From: a bacterium
GTDB lineage: Bacteria > Patescibacteriota > Gracilibacteria > JAUYGZ01
Length of the DNA: 64,000 nt
Assembly (NCBI GenBank): GCA_030690415.1
Contig: JAUYGZ010000003.1
Location: 1-64,000 of the forward strand
Reading direction: 5' to 3'
Shown here: one piece after another, positions 42,772 through 52,441 of the stretch
How the letters are laid out: each line of letters starts with the position of its first letter
Numbering within the stretch: position 1 is the first letter of the stretch
Position numbers and translations under genes: made by a program
Notes under the pieces: generated by a model
Seen by the model: the letters and a program-made list of their open reading frames with translations, nothing else
The model's database searches: none
Told to the model about the DNA's origin: nothing

Positions 42772-45219
42772 CTAGTCTTGCAATGCGGTGGTGACAGATT
42801 CCTCCTCTTCCTCATAGTGAATATCATCGGGAGGAACCTGCAAATAATTCAACAAAAATGTCGTAAGATCCTTAAAAAGTGGAACGGCATTGGTTTCACC
42901 CCACTCACTCGTCCGGGGTCGATCTATTTTGATCAATATGGAAAAACGAGGATTTTCATAAGGAACAAAACCCGCAAAACTTCCGATTGTTGATCCTACA
43001 CCTTTTTCATAAACTCCTCTGGACGCTATCTGAGAGGTTCCAGTCTTACCCCCAACAAGGTATTTTTCGATGGCCGCCCTTTTGGCTACTCCGCGTTTCA
43101 CAGAGCTCACTAGCATCGACTTCATGATTTCTGATGAATCTGCAGTAATGACTCTTCGAACGACTGTTGGTTCTTGAGGGACAAAATTTCCTTCCTCATC
43201 CAGCGTCCCTGCAATCAGAGTCGGTTGCATCAGGAGACCCCCGTTGATCACCGCAGAGAACGCATTGATGACCTGAATGGGAGTTGCTGCGATCCCCTGG
43301 CCGAAGGCTTTGGTAATCATGTCGCTCTCAGAATTCCAGTTGCGGTAATGAGTAAGCTTTCCTGTCTGCTCGTCAGGCGATTCGATAAAGGTTTTTTCTC
43401 CAAATCCAAAATTTTTCAAATAGTCATACATGAGACTGGGACCCAGTTTTTTAGAAATAAAGGCCATGCCCGTATTGAGGGATTTTTCGAGAATCTCAGT
43501 CATCGTGACGAGTCCGTAGTACTGATTGGTAGAATTCTTAATGGTGTAATCACACATTTTTCTTCTGGTTTCACCCAATCCTGTCATATGACAGTCTACT
43601 TGGAGAGGCTCGGTATCATGAAAAATATCTGATGGAAGCACCTCTTTTGAATCAATAGCTGCTGCCATCACGATCGATTTAAAAACTGAACCCGGCTCGT
43701 AAATATCTGAAACCGTTGAATTTCGGTAGACTCGAATCCCTTCTTTGTTTTTGTATCGAAAGTATTCGTCCTCACCGCGTCTAAACACCTCAATTTTGTA
43801 GCCAGGATTGTAATAGAGAAAATAATTTTTTTCTCCGTCATTCTCAATAACTTCAAGCGAGTCGATTTGTTCCTGGGTAAGGGGTAAAGATTCCTTTTCG
43901 TATGCGCCTCCCGGAAGGTTTAGATTAAAGCTGGGATACATTGCCATTGCCAGGATGGCCCCTGTTGATGGATCCTGAATGATAACCTCCCCGCTCCTGG
44001 CATTGGATGCTTTGACACGCTCTTCGAGGAGTTCCTCGACTTTATTTTGAATAACCTGGTCAAGGGTGAGTACGATATCGGTTCCGTTGACGGCCTGTTC
44101 GATTTGACTGGATCGAGCCGTGAGGGTTCTTCCCCTCAAATCAACTTCTCCTCTAATATGGCCCGTCTCTCCCGAGAGAATGTCATTCATACTCTTTTCC
44201 AAGCCATAAACAGGATTAAATGAATTGTCCACGAATCCAATGACCTGTGGAGCAAAGGGATTTCCCTCCTGTTCGGCATAATTTCTCCAGTGTTCATCAT
44301 AAAAGCCGAGACCCGTGATCCCCAGGATACGAATCTGTTGAGCCGTCTCGAAATCGATTCGGTTCAAAATTTTCACATACCGATTCGGTCGCGGTGAAAG
44401 CAGATATTCCAGATCGGCAATGGGAACTTCTAATATTGGTTCCAGAAGCACCGCGCTAGCGGTGGCTTCAATGACTTTCTGAGGATTGACCGCAACGGTG
44501 CTTTCCGTCGTCGTAATTCCCGGTAAAACCAGATCCTGGACAGCTTTTATCGTTTCCGTGCCAAGGTCAGTCTTCAGGACGACATAATCCCGATCCGTTC
44601 TGGAAAGCGACTCGGTCAAGTCTGAGATATATTCCTGCAAAAGCTCTTCTTCATCACGAAAAACCTCTTCCGGGATCTTAAAGTCAGGATCCAGCAACTG
44701 CTGTTTCTTATACTCTTCCTGCTGGAGATACCTTTTTTTCGAAAAGAAAGCTTCCTCTAGCGCCTGGCTAATACAGAGAGGGTTTTCATCGCAGGAAGTC
44801 GACTGTTCCTTGATCATGCCAAAGAGAAGAGGAGCAAGTTTTTGAGCGATCTCGGAGGGTAAAGGGGCATCCATCGCCGCGGCACGTTCAGGTTTCTCCA
44901 CTTGAAGCTTGGCCTTTTCCTCTATGCGCTGTTGGATGAGATACGGATCGCCAAAAAGCAGCTCAAGTGAGACGTTATTGGCTAGCTCAAAATACTCATT
45001 TTCTCCATCTTTAAGCAGGATTCTCCCTCGACTGGCGGTGATGATTTTGTCTTTCATTCTCTGCTGAGCGTAGGTACTGTACTCTTGGTAATCGAGGATC
45101 TGCAGCTGAAATAAGCGGCCCAGAATGACCACAAAAAAGAGGATCATAAACCACTTCAGGAGTGAGATCCGGTCGATATACCATCGGTTCTTACGGGTTT
45201 GTCGCGTGGAGTAAACCAT
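42772..45219 (-). CDS. Class B penicillin-binding protein (FtsI/Pbp2-like transpeptidase)
   Basis: 815 residues, longer than E. coli FtsI (588) because of a large insertion (about residues 110-260) between the membrane anchor (17-45) and the PBP dimerisation domain. The transpeptidase domain has SVFK (Ser about 510), SLN (about 580) and KTG (about 724). It crosslinks peptidoglycan from outside the membrane. FtsZ and FtsA are encoded nearby, so a septal role is likely. The gene diverges from the DnaQ/DinG-like gene. Confidence 0.9.
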   Translation of the reverse strand: MVYSTRQTRKNRWYIDRISLLKWFMILFFVVILGRLFQLQILDYQEYSTYAQQRMKDKIITASRGRILLKDGENEYFELANNVSLELLFGDPYLIQQRIEEKAKLQVEKPERAAAMDAPLPSEIAQKLAPLLFGMIKEQSTSCDENPLCISQALEEAFFSKKRYLQQEEYKKQQLLDPDFKIPEEVFRDEEELLQEYISDLTESLSRTDRDYVVLKTDLGTETIKAVQDLVLPGITTTESTVAVNPQKVIEATASAVLLEPILEVPIADLEYLLSPRPNRYVKILNRIDFETAQQIRILGITGLGFYDEHWRNYAEQEGNPFAPQVIGFVDNSFNPVYGLEKSMNDILSGETGHIRGEVDLRGRTLTARSSQIEQAVNGTDIVLTLDQVIQNKVEELLEERVKASNARSGEVIIQDPSTGAILAMAMYPSFNLNLPGGAYEKESLPLTQEQIDSLEVIENDGEKNYFLYYNPGYKIEVFRRGEDEYFRYKNKEGIRVYRNSTVSDIYEPGSVFKSIVMAAAIDSKEVLPSDIFHDTEPLQVDCHMTGLGETRRKMCDYTIKNSTNQYYGLVTMTEILEKSLNTGMAFISKKLGPSLMYDYLKNFGFGEKTFIESPDEQTGKLTHYRNWNSESDMITKAFGQGIAATPIQVINAFSAVINGGLLMQPTLIAGTLDEEGNFVPQEPTVVRRVITADSSEIMKSMLVSSVKRGVAKRAAIEKYLVGGKTGTSQIASRGVYEKGVGSTIGSFAGFVPYENPRFSILIKIDRPRTSEWGETNAVPLFKDLTTFLLNYLQVPPDDIHYEEEEESVTTALQD

Positions 45220-45282
45220 TGGGTGGAATTCTGCTTAAGCCTGAAGAGTATACTGTTGATTTTTCTCATCTCCAAAAAAACC

Positions 45283-47499
45283 ATGACAGACTACTCCCAT
45301 TACGTCAGCCTGGATCTTGAAACCACGGGACTTGATCCTTCGTCCTGTGATATCACTGAAATAGCCATGATCAAGGTCCGGAATGGAGAGATCGTGGATC
45401 GAATGGAAACTTTTGTCTATACGCCCCTCGAGATTTCCCAGCACATCTCGTATCTCACGGGTATTACCGCGAAGGATCTGGAAAATGCTCCTGATTTCGT
45501 CCAGTTGATTCCCAAAATCGAGGAATTTATCGGCAGTGATCCCTTGATGGGTCACAATATCTGGTTCGATTGGAATTTCCTGACGGAAAAAGGCGTAAAA
45601 ATACCCGATTCTGCGCTTTGGGATACCTATCTGATGTCCAATATCCTCTATCCCGAACTTCCATCCCACAGTCTCGAGACCAATTCGAAGTACTTTGGCA
45701 TTCATCACGTGGACAGTCACCGGGCCATGGCGGATGTGATGGCCTGTTACGAGCTTTGGAAAATCCTAATTGATACCTTTCCCGATCTCACGGATGAGCA
45801 GAAAGAACAGATCCGTAAGCTGTCCCAAAAAACCTCATGGCCTCTGATGTCCTACTTCCTGCAGGACAAAACGGCCCATCGACACGTCTTAGATGTGCCG
45901 GAGACCTTCCTTTACCATCCACACGAGCTTTCCTCCCTCGATGTCCGGGATCGAAATGAGCACCTCTTCATTCACGACCGGGGACAGGACCCCGTGGACA
46001 GAGCACTGAGCATCAAGACTCAGTCGAGGACTCTGTACGTCGCTGGCTATCAGCACACCCTTGATAAGCTTCAGAAAGCATTTCCAGACGCTATTCGTCT
46101 TCACCCTCCGTATGCCTACCTCTCAGAGCTTCGCAAACAGGAGCTGCTGGGAAAGAAGGAGTTACAGCATGCGGAGGCTATGTTGCTCCTAAAAACTATT
46201 CTGTACCCTTATAAAAGCTCCCAGGAAGAGCTGGTCCTCTCGCATCCGGAACGATCCGTCTGGAGAGAGGTACAGACTACGGACGAAGAGAGTCTCCTTC
46301 CCGAAAACCCGTATCAAAAGGCTTATCAAGTTACTTTGAAGGCAGATCGGGTTATCAGCAGTCATTTTCAAATCCTCACTGATCTGGACTATCTCAGTCA
46401 TTTTAACCAGCTCGTGATCCTCGAACCTCAACTTCTTGAAGGGAACGCCACCAGAAGCTTTGGAAAAGGTCTCTATCTCGATCAATGGCTCCAGCAATCA
46501 AACGATTCGCAGTGGAAGAAGAAAGGGGAGTACCTTTTTGCTCTGGTAGACCAGTTGGGCAAGCGTATAGCTCCCGCCTCTCCCTATCCGGAGCACCTCA
46601 TCCTGACCGATACCATCATTCAGAGCAACGAATTCACCCAGATGAAGTCTGGAATAAAGGAAGTAACGGATGAGACACAAGACCCAGATCTTAGCTCCTA
46701 TCTGAAGTACTTCCAGGCCTTTTTTCACCCTTCTGATGCCAGTTGGATTCGATGGATATCGGTGGATCCCAAAAGAGGCGTGAGCCTCCATGTCGCCCCC
46801 ATGTCGGTAAAGGTTTTGCTTGATAAACACGTTTTTCAGAAGGCTTCATCAGTGATTATCAGCAATACGGCGGATTATTACCCTGTTCTTCCCGAAATGG
46901 AACGAATGGAAATCGCCTCAGAACAACAGATCAGTATCATCCGACCCGATTTGGATCTCATTACCGGAAGCAAGAAAGACGGAGACCAGGAGGCCATGAT
47001 CAGCTATCTGTCGGATCAAATTCCTCTTCAAAAGGGAAAAACCGCAGTCATATTCTCCTCAAAAACGGTTCTCAAGAGATACTTTTTCGACCTGGTCAAA
47101 GTCATTCCCGATACGATCGCCATGCTGGGAGAAGATATCAGCGGAGGATCAGGGAAGCTTCAGGATCGCTATCTGACGGTGGAACAGGAGAATAAGGTGC
47201 TCTTCATGACCTACCGAAGCCTTCGCAATTATCCCCTGGAAGTCCTCGACTTTGACCAGATTTTCCTGCAGTGTCTGCCCTTTGATCCTCCCGGATTTCC
47301 TGTGCACCAGGCCAGATCAGAGCAATACTCCAACGCTTTCGCGGACTACGCGATGCCTATGACCCAGCAAAACCTCCTTGAAATCGTCAGCAACTTCACC
47401 CATCGGGAAGGGGAGAAGAAGCTCTATGTCCTCGACCGAAGGGTACAGGAGAAGAGTTATGGGGAAGAGATTATTGGGATTTTGAGCGATCAGGATTGA
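45283..47499 (+). CDS. DnaQ-like 3'-5' exonuclease fused to a degenerate DinG-type helicase
   Basis: 738 residues from ATG 45283. The N-terminal about 185 residues form a DEDDh exonuclease: SLDLETTGLD, GHNIWFDWNFL and SHRAMADVMA give the Asp/Glu/Asp/His/Asp set. The rest follows the layout of DinG-like helicases (C-terminal ending near QIFLQCLPFDPPGFPVHQAR and KLYVLDRRVQEKSYGEEII), but the Walker A place reads HDRGQDPVDRAL with no GxGKT/S. Where DEAH is expected the sequence is LVILEPQLLEG. The ATPase is therefore probably dead and may serve as a DNA-binding or structural module. Confidence 0.8.
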   Translation: MTDYSHYVSLDLETTGLDPSSCDITEIAMIKVRNGEIVDRMETFVYTPLEISQHISYLTGITAKDLENAPDFVQLIPKIEEFIGSDPLMGHNIWFDWNFLTEKGVKIPDSALWDTYLMSNILYPELPSHSLETNSKYFGIHHVDSHRAMADVMACYELWKILIDTFPDLTDEQKEQIRKLSQKTSWPLMSYFLQDKTAHRHVLDVPETFLYHPHELSSLDVRDRNEHLFIHDRGQDPVDRALSIKTQSRTLYVAGYQHTLDKLQKAFPDAIRLHPPYAYLSELRKQELLGKKELQHAEAMLLLKTILYPYKSSQEELVLSHPERSVWREVQTTDEESLLPENPYQKAYQVTLKADRVISSHFQILTDLDYLSHFNQLVILEPQLLEGNATRSFGKGLYLDQWLQQSNDSQWKKKGEYLFALVDQLGKRIAPASPYPEHLILTDTIIQSNEFTQMKSGIKEVTDETQDPDLSSYLKYFQAFFHPSDASWIRWISVDPKRGVSLHVAPMSVKVLLDKHVFQKASSVIISNTADYYPVLPEMERMEIASEQQISIIRPDLDLITGSKKDGDQEAMISYLSDQIPLQKGKTAVIFSSKTVLKRYFFDLVKVIPDTIAMLGEDISGGSGKLQDRYLTVEQENKVLFMTYRSLRNYPLEVLDFDQIFLQCLPFDPPGFPVHQARSEQYSNAFADYAMPMTQQNLLEIVSNFTHREGEKKLYVLDRRVQEKSYGEEIIGILSDQD

Positions 47500-47524
47500 A
47501 AAAAGCCACAAAATGGACTATCAT
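47496..47524 (+). promoter_or_regulatory. Promoter of the 177-residue hypothetical gene
   Basis: TTGAAA (47496-47501, overlapping the preceding stop), 17 bases, TATCAT (47519-47524), 29 bases before the ATG at 47554. Confidence 0.5.
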
Positions 47525-47553
47525 GAGAGGAATAGTATTCTTTATTGTTGTCT

Positions 47554-48087
47554 ATGTCTGACATGGAGATCCTTAGAAAAAAGGGAGAAGGAGAAGGTGG
47601 AAAAATAGTTCGCGCAGGAGATACCAAGGCTGAAATTCAAAGGGAGCTGGCTCGTTTGCCGGTAACAGGGCAAGTGCTGGAAACAGAGGAAGAATCTGAG
47701 AATGGCCTTCAAAACACCTTGATAGGTGCAGGAATTGGAAATCTTCGAGAACAGTTGAGGAAAGAGGTGGAAGAAAGAGCCGGTGTTCCATTAGAGTCTT
47801 CTGCAGAACCTTCAGAACCCCCAGGGACAGCAGGTGATGGTGTTGAAAATACTCAAATGACAAAAGTAGGGGCAAAGCAGAAAGATGCAGGGAGAGTAGA
47901 AAAACACCCCCCTAAGAGCAAAGAACACACAGAAAAAAGGATTGAGGCAGCCTTTAGAGCCGGATATGCGGTAGAAATACCAATAGAAAAAAAAAGAAGA
48001 GGATTTATTGGAAGTGTTCAGGACTGGTTGGCTAAAAGAAAAAGGGAGAGAGAAATCAGGAAGAATTTAGAAAAACGAGGCTATTAA
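47554..48087 (+). CDS. Charged protein of unknown function
   Basis: 177 residues from ATG 47554 (MSDMEILRKKGEGEGGKIVR). Very rich in Glu, Lys, Arg and Gly, low in hydrophobics, probably largely disordered, with a basic helical C-terminus (GSVQDWLAKRKREREIRKNL). It has a promoter at its 5' end and a strong terminator overlapping its stop codon, so it is a real single-gene unit. No family is recognised. The position next to ftsZ/ftsA does not by itself say anything about function. Confidence 0.65.
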   Translation: MSDMEILRKKGEGEGGKIVRAGDTKAEIQRELARLPVTGQVLETEEESENGLQNTLIGAGIGNLREQLRKEVEERAGVPLESSAEPSEPPGTAGDGVENTQMTKVGAKQKDAGRVEKHPPKSKEHTEKRIEAAFRAGYAVEIPIEKKRRGFIGSVQDWLAKRKREREIRKNLEKRGY

Positions 48088-48097
48088 GCCTCGTTTT
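48072..48097. terminator. Bidirectional terminator between the hypothetical gene and ftsZ
   Basis: Perfect 10-bp stem AAAACGAGGC / GCCTCGTTTT with a 6-base loop containing the stop codon of the plus-strand gene. A-tract on one side and T-tract on the other suit both directions, including the end of ftsZ. Confidence 0.9.
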
Positions 48098-48124
48098 AAA
48101 AATTGCGTGATCTTGTCATGGTGA

Positions 48125-49324
48125 TTACTTCACCTTCTTCCGAATGAAAGCCGGAATCTCCAACTCCTCCTCCTTCGTCATCGGCCGTTTAATCTCCTGA
48201 TTGCTCAGGGCCTTATTTATCCCCATGGGCTTTCTGCTGGGCATACTCATCCCAAAGCCCATCATTTTCTTTTGTTGAGCCTCCATTTGTTTGAGTTGAG
48301 CTTCTTCATCGAAACCAGTAGCGACGACAGTTACCTTCAACTCACCCGTGTAGGCATCATTGATGACCGCTCCGAAGATGACATGAGCATCGTCAGAAGT
48401 ATATTCTGTGACCACTCGGGCGGCCTCATCGATCTCAAACATGCTCAGGTCGCTACCTCCGGTGATGTTCAAAATAATCCCCTTGGCACCTTCCACTGAC
48501 AGTTCCAGGAGAGGTGAGTCAATGGCGGCCCGAGCGGCCTCGACAGCTCGGTTCTCTCCGGCACCAAATCCGATTCCCATGAGGGCTGAACCGGCATTTT
48601 GCATGATGGTCTTCACATCCGCGAAGTCCACATTGATGAGTCCACCAACGGTGATGAGATCAGAAATACCTTGAATTCCCTGTCTTAGCACATCATCGAC
48701 AATGGTGAAAGCGTCGGTCAGGGGGGTTTTCTTATCAATAATACTCAATATCTTGTCATTGGGGATCACAATGAGCGTGTCGACTCGTTCTTTCAGCACT
48801 TCCAAAGCCTGCTCCGCGTGCACCATGCGCTTTTTCCCCTCAAATGAGAAGGGCTTGGTGACGATTCCGACCGTAAGAGCTCCTAGTTCTTTGGCCATCT
48901 CAGCGATCATCGGACCTGCTCCGGACCCCGTACCTCCACCCATTCCAGCCGTGATAAAGACCATGTCAGCTCCTTCCAGAGCGGCTCGAATTTCTTCGGA
49001 AGACTCTTCAGCGGCTTTTTTCCCGATATCAGGATTGGATCCCGCACCCAATCCTTTGGTCGTTGCTTTTCCGATATTGATCTTATGGGGAGAATTGTTG
49101 TAGTAGAGGGCTTGAGCGTCCGTATTCACGGCAATAAAATCCACATTGTTCAGATCGCTGTCGATCATACGGTTGATCGCATTTCCTCCTCCGCCTCCAA
49201 CACCTACGACCTTGATCTTGGCCATTGGTGAAATATCGGGAATAGAATCACCGGTGATCTGAGCCGAAGAACGAAACTTATGAGGTTTCTTATTGGAGAA
49301 AATTTTTCGCAGTTCGTCGGACAT
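48125..49324 (-). CDS. ftsZ: Cell division protein FtsZ
   Basis: 399 residues. The tubulin-type GTP-binding core has [13 protein letters not shown], the signature [10 protein letters not shown] (129-138) and [11 protein letters not shown] (T7 loop). The C-terminal conserved peptide is [12 protein letters not shown], which binds FtsA and membrane tethers. It forms the Z-ring. The leader on the minus strand is made of heptamer repeats and no clear Shine-Dalgarno is present. The gene lies downstream of ftsA. Confidence 0.97.
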   Translation of the reverse strand: MSDELRKIFSNKKPHKFRSSAQITGDSIPDISPMAKIKVVGVGGGGGNAINRMIDSDLNNVDFIAVNTDAQALYYNNSPHKINIGKATTKGLGAGSNPDIGKKAAEESSEEIRAALEGADMVFITAGMGGGTGSGAGPMIAEMAKELGALTVGIVTKPFSFEGKKRMVHAEQALEVLKERVDTLIVIPNDKILSIIDKKTPLTDAFTIVDDVLRQGIQGISDLITVGGLINVDFADVKTIMQNAGSALMGIGFGAGENRAVEAARAAIDSPLLELSVEGAKGIILNITGGSDLSMFEIDEAARVVTEYTSDDAHVIFGAVINDAYTGELKVTVVATGFDEEAQLKQMEAQQKKMMGFGMSMPSRKPMGINKALSNQEIKRPMTKEEELEIPAFIRKKVK

Positions 49325-49335
49325 AGGAATAAAAA

Positions 49336-49391
49336 GTTAGGAGGTAGGAGATAGGAAGTTAGGAGTCTGCAGTTGGCAGTTGGGAGTTAGG
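49336..49391 (-). repeat. Eight heptanucleotide repeats before ftsZ
   Basis: Minus strand in one register: CCTAACT, CCCAACT, GCCAACT, GCAGACT, CCTAACT, TCCTATC, TCCTACC, TCCTAAC, ending 11 bases before the ftsZ ATG. The intergenic region also has a duplicated CGAATACCCTC. Confidence 0.8.
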
Positions 49392-49477
49392 AGGGTATTC
49401 GGATGAGGGTATTCGGAAATTCGTAAGTATGATTCGTAGGGGGGAACAAAGAGAGGGAAAATAGCTTGTAGGTCAGA

Positions 49478-50707
49478 TTAGGGCAAAAGACGTTTGAAAA
49501 AGGTCCCTACTCCTTTGAACATTTTGCCGACCTGGAAGGATCGGAAAGAAAAGGCTTTTCCGTGATGGGTCTTGTTTCCCATACTGATGAGTCCCAGCAT
49601 CGTGGCAAAGGAAGGGTCATCGATGCGATCGACAATCCCTTCGATCTCATGAGGGAATCCAATCTGGGCAGGCAGTCCAAGGACGTTTCGGGCAATCTCA
49701 ATACAGCCGGGAATCTTGATGGCAGATCCGGTCAAAATGGCTCCGGCGGGGAGTTTTCCATCCCTGTCAATCTTTTCCAGCTCTTCACGGACAAGACTGA
49801 AGATCTCATGATACCGGGCTTCAATGATCTCAAGGAGCTGTCGCTTCGAGACTCGATGAGTATCGACCTGAGAAATCAGAGAAAGATCGATGTCTTCAAG
49901 CTCACTGACATCTTGAGTACTGCAGGACCCATACTCGATTTTCAGCTTTTCAGCGACATCAATACTCGTTCTCAGTCCAATCGCAATATCATTCGTCACG
50001 TTTTCTCCTCCGATAGGCAAAACCGCTACATGCAGGAGGACCCCCTCTTCGTAGACCGCGACACTCGTGGAAGAAAGTCCGATATTCACGGAGATGACAC
50101 CGAGCTCCTTTTGCCGTTTGGAAAGGACCGCATCGGCTGCAGCGAGAGGAGCAGGGATAAAGTCATCGATATCCACTCCTATCTGATGAATGCACTTTTC
50201 AATATTCTTCACGATCGGTCCGACTCCGGTGATGATCTCAGCATCTACCTCGAGGCGAATACCTGACATTCCAACCGGATGCTTCACTCCTTCCTGATTA
50301 TCGATCGTGAACAGACGTGGAACGACTCGTACAATGATTCGGTTCATGGGAAGGGGGAGGGTCTGAGCCGCTTCAATAACGCGTTCAACGTCTTCCTGGA
50401 CAATCTCTTGTCCGCTGATAGCCACAACACCCTTGGACGGAATCGCTTTCAGATGGTTGCCACTGATACTGAGAAACACGCTGTCGACTGATTCTCCCGC
50501 CATGCGTTCCGCAGCCTCCAGGGCCTGAGAAATGTTTTTAATCGTTTCATTGATATCAACGATATTGCCTTTCCTGATGCCATGGGAGTCAGACATCCCC
50601 ACACCAATAACATTCAGAGTTCCATTTTCGGTGTCTCGTTCCGCGATCACCGTCCGGATTTTAGAGCCACCAATGTCTATCCCGCAGAGAAGCTGATCTT
50701 TAGCCAC
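49478..50707 (-). CDS. ftsA: Cell division protein FtsA
   Basis: 409 residues of the actin/HSP70 superfamily. Phosphate-1 loop CGIDIGGSKIRTVIAE, 1C domain with IVRVVPRLFTIDNQEG, adenosine motif AGAILTGSAIKIPG. The C-terminal VGKMFKGVGTFFKRLLP is an amphipathic membrane-targeting helix. It tethers FtsZ to the membrane. It is cotranscribed with ftsZ, but with a 153-base repeat-filled spacer. Confidence 0.96.
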   Translation of the reverse strand: MAKDQLLCGIDIGGSKIRTVIAERDTENGTLNVIGVGMSDSHGIRKGNIVDINETIKNISQALEAAERMAGESVDSVFLSISGNHLKAIPSKGVVAISGQEIVQEDVERVIEAAQTLPLPMNRIIVRVVPRLFTIDNQEGVKHPVGMSGIRLEVDAEIITGVGPIVKNIEKCIHQIGVDIDDFIPAPLAAADAVLSKRQKELGVISVNIGLSSTSVAVYEEGVLLHVAVLPIGGENVTNDIAIGLRTSIDVAEKLKIEYGSCSTQDVSELEDIDLSLISQVDTHRVSKRQLLEIIEARYHEIFSLVREELEKIDRDGKLPAGAILTGSAIKIPGCIEIARNVLGLPAQIGFPHEIEGIVDRIDDPSFATMLGLISMGNKTHHGKAFSFRSFQVGKMFKGVGTFFKRLLP

Positions 50708-50748
50708 AAAAAAAACGTTACGAACAGAAAGATAATATCACGAAGATC

Positions 50749-50777
50749 AATATAGAGAACGTGCAATTTTATTGCAA
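50749..50777 (-). promoter_or_regulatory. Promoter of ftsA
   Basis: Minus-strand TTGCAA (50772-50777), 17 bases, TATATT (50749-50754), about 40 bases before the ftsA ATG. Confidence 0.6.
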
Positions 50778-50839
50778 CGCCTTAATGCCTTTTTTTGGCT
50801 TTTCCTGAAATAAATTTTTACCGCGAGCAAAAATAATAC

Positions 50840-51283
50840 TCAGTGTTTTAGGCTCATTTGCAAGCGATCCATGATCTTGTCTTCGAGTAACTTCATTACT
50901 CGATAATCTTCATTTTCTTCATGGTCATAGCCGCGAAGGTGGAGTAATCCATGAATACATAATTTATACAGTTCGCTTTCAAATGAACACTCTTCTTGAT
51001 CAGCCTGTCTGCGAGTTTGTGGAATAGAGAGAATAACTTCACCCAGCAGTTCATCTTTACCTGTTTTATCGCCGGAATAATAGGTAAAGGTCAGAACATC
51101 GGTCGTTTTGTCTTTTCCCCGGTGTTCCCGGTTGAGTTGATGGACCGTTTCATCATCAGAAAACACGAGGTTCACCTGTCCCAACAATGTGCCCAGTTCT
51201 TCATCGACCAGATGGCAGATCATCTCGAGGGAATGCTCATATTGGAGCCGGTAGCCGCCGCTATCAATGATATTGAGCTTCAT
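50840..51283 (-). CDS. ybeY: Endoribonuclease YbeY
   Basis: 147 residues. Zinc motif HGLLHLRGYDH near residue 110 (HGxLHLxGYDH), VNLVFSDDETVHQLNREHRG and TDVLTF. It takes part in 16S rRNA 3' maturation and ribosome quality control. It diverges from def with an 88-base gap. Confidence 0.95.
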   Translation of the reverse strand: MKLNIIDSGGYRLQYEHSLEMICHLVDEELGTLLGQVNLVFSDDETVHQLNREHRGKDKTTDVLTFTYYSGDKTGKDELLGEVILSIPQTRRQADQEECSFESELYKLCIHGLLHLRGYDHEENEDYRVMKLLEDKIMDRLQMSLKH

Positions 51284-51371
51284 AAAGGCAAAGATTTACT
51301 CTCGCATTATAAACCCATTTTTGATAAAATCACCTTACAAAAGCCAATTTTGCTCCAAGCTACAAGCTTAT

Positions 51372-51887
51372 ATGGTTCTCCCTATTTATACTGGTACCGA
51401 AAACGAAGTGCTTCGAGAAATCGCGAAACCGGTTTCACAGATCACCAAAAAAACCCTGAAGCTGATCAAGAACATGAAGGATACACTAATTGATTCAAAA
51501 GGACTTGGATTGGCGGCTCCTCAGGTTGGTGTGAGCGAACGGGTGCTTCTGGCCAATTTCCAATACGGAAAGAAGGTCGGGGAAAAGCAGTCTATTGTCC
51601 CTCTCGTGAACGCAGTTATTACCCGACATTCAAATGAGATAGTACTAGGGGAAGAAGGTTGTCTGAGTCTTCCTGAGATCTATGCGGAGGTGAAGCGTTT
51701 CAAGACTATCACGGTCAAATACCTCGATGAGAAGGGGAGGGAACAAGTTCTCGAGCTTGCGGACCTAAATGCCCGTATCGTTCAGCACGAAATCGATCAT
51801 CTCGACGGGAAGCTCTTCGTAGACTACCTCGATGAGGGTGTCATAGGTAAGTACGAAAAAGAGCTCGCTGAGGCGAATCAGTTTTAG
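51372..51887 (+). CDS. def: Peptide deformylase
   Basis: 171 residues from ATG 51372 (MVLPIYTGTENEVLREIAKP). A 35-residue upstream extension overlaps ybeY and was dropped. Motif 1 GLGLAAPQVG, motif 2 EEGCLSLP with the metal Cys, motif 3 QHEIDHLDG with the two His and catalytic Glu. It removes the formyl group from nascent proteins at the ribosome. Confidence 0.96.
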   Translation: MVLPIYTGTENEVLREIAKPVSQITKKTLKLIKNMKDTLIDSKGLGLAAPQVGVSERVLLANFQYGKKVGEKQSIVPLVNAVITRHSNEIVLGEEGCLSLPEIYAEVKRFKTITVKYLDEKGREQVLELADLNARIVQHEIDHLDGKLFVDYLDEGVIGKYEKELAEANQF

Positions 51888-51903
51888 TGTCATAGAGGTT
51901 CTG

Positions 51904-52236
51904 CTACCTCGTATGATCAACTCTGTTGCGATTTATCATTCCAACAGCTCTTGAGAGAACTTTGTATTTTGCATTCAACACTTCGTATTTTTCTGATGAA
52001 ATATCAGTTTCCTTTTTTAATAGATTTAACTTTGCGACAATGGGAATAAGTGCTTTTCTTGCTGGTTCTCGGATGGTATGTTTCGGGGCCTCTTCGGGTG
52101 TGAGATCGACAATCAAGTGCAAGGCTGCCAGAGAGTGTTCCAATTCAAACGACTTATGCATCTCTTCGAATTTCTGAATTTCTGGCTCGCATGGGCGTAA
52201 GTCTTCTGGTTCTGGACCGCTGTAGGTTTCATTCAT
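51904..52236 (-). CDS. Small acidic protein of unknown function
   Basis: 110 residues, starts MNETYSGPEPEDLRPCEPEI. Helical pattern, no membrane segment. There is a conserved-looking stretch LIVDLTPEEAPKHTIREPAR. It ends 16 bases past the def stop on the opposite strand. No family recognised; coding status rests on length and composition. Confidence 0.5.
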   Translation of the reverse strand: MNETYSGPEPEDLRPCEPEIQKFEEMHKSFELEHSLAALHLIVDLTPEEAPKHTIREPARKALIPIVAKLNLLKKETDISSEKYEVLNAKYKVLSRAVGMINRNRVDHTR

Positions 52237-52262
52237 AAATTTTTTTTATGCAATTTCCTGGA

Positions 52263-52337
52263 TGGTGTCCCCGGCAGGAATCGAACCTGCATTTACCCCT
52301 TAGGAGAGGGTCGTTCTATCCATTGAACTACGAGGAC
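52263..52337 (-). tRNA. tRNA-Arg (CCT), CCA encoded
   Basis: Minus-strand cloverleaf: acceptor GTCCTCG/CGGGGAC (one G-T pair), D arm GTTC...GAAC, anticodon arm ACCCT-CTCCTAA-GGGGT with anticodon CCT (reads AGG), T arm GCAGG-TTCGATT-CCTGC, discriminator A, genomic CCA. Confidence 0.97.
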
Positions 52338-52405
52338 GAAGATTTTGAGTGCACTCATTATTGATGAATGGAGTTGGATTATCAATGATTTACTTGAGGG
52401 CTAAC

Positions 52406-52441
52406 AAAAAACCTCCTCCCAATGAAGAGAAGAGGTTTTTT
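52406..52441 (-). terminator. Terminator of the structured RNA
   Basis: 10-bp perfect stem AAAAAACCTC / GAGGTTTTTT with an inner CTC/GAG extension. On the minus strand it ends in six T. It follows the 3' side of the structured RNA on that strand. Confidence 0.85.
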
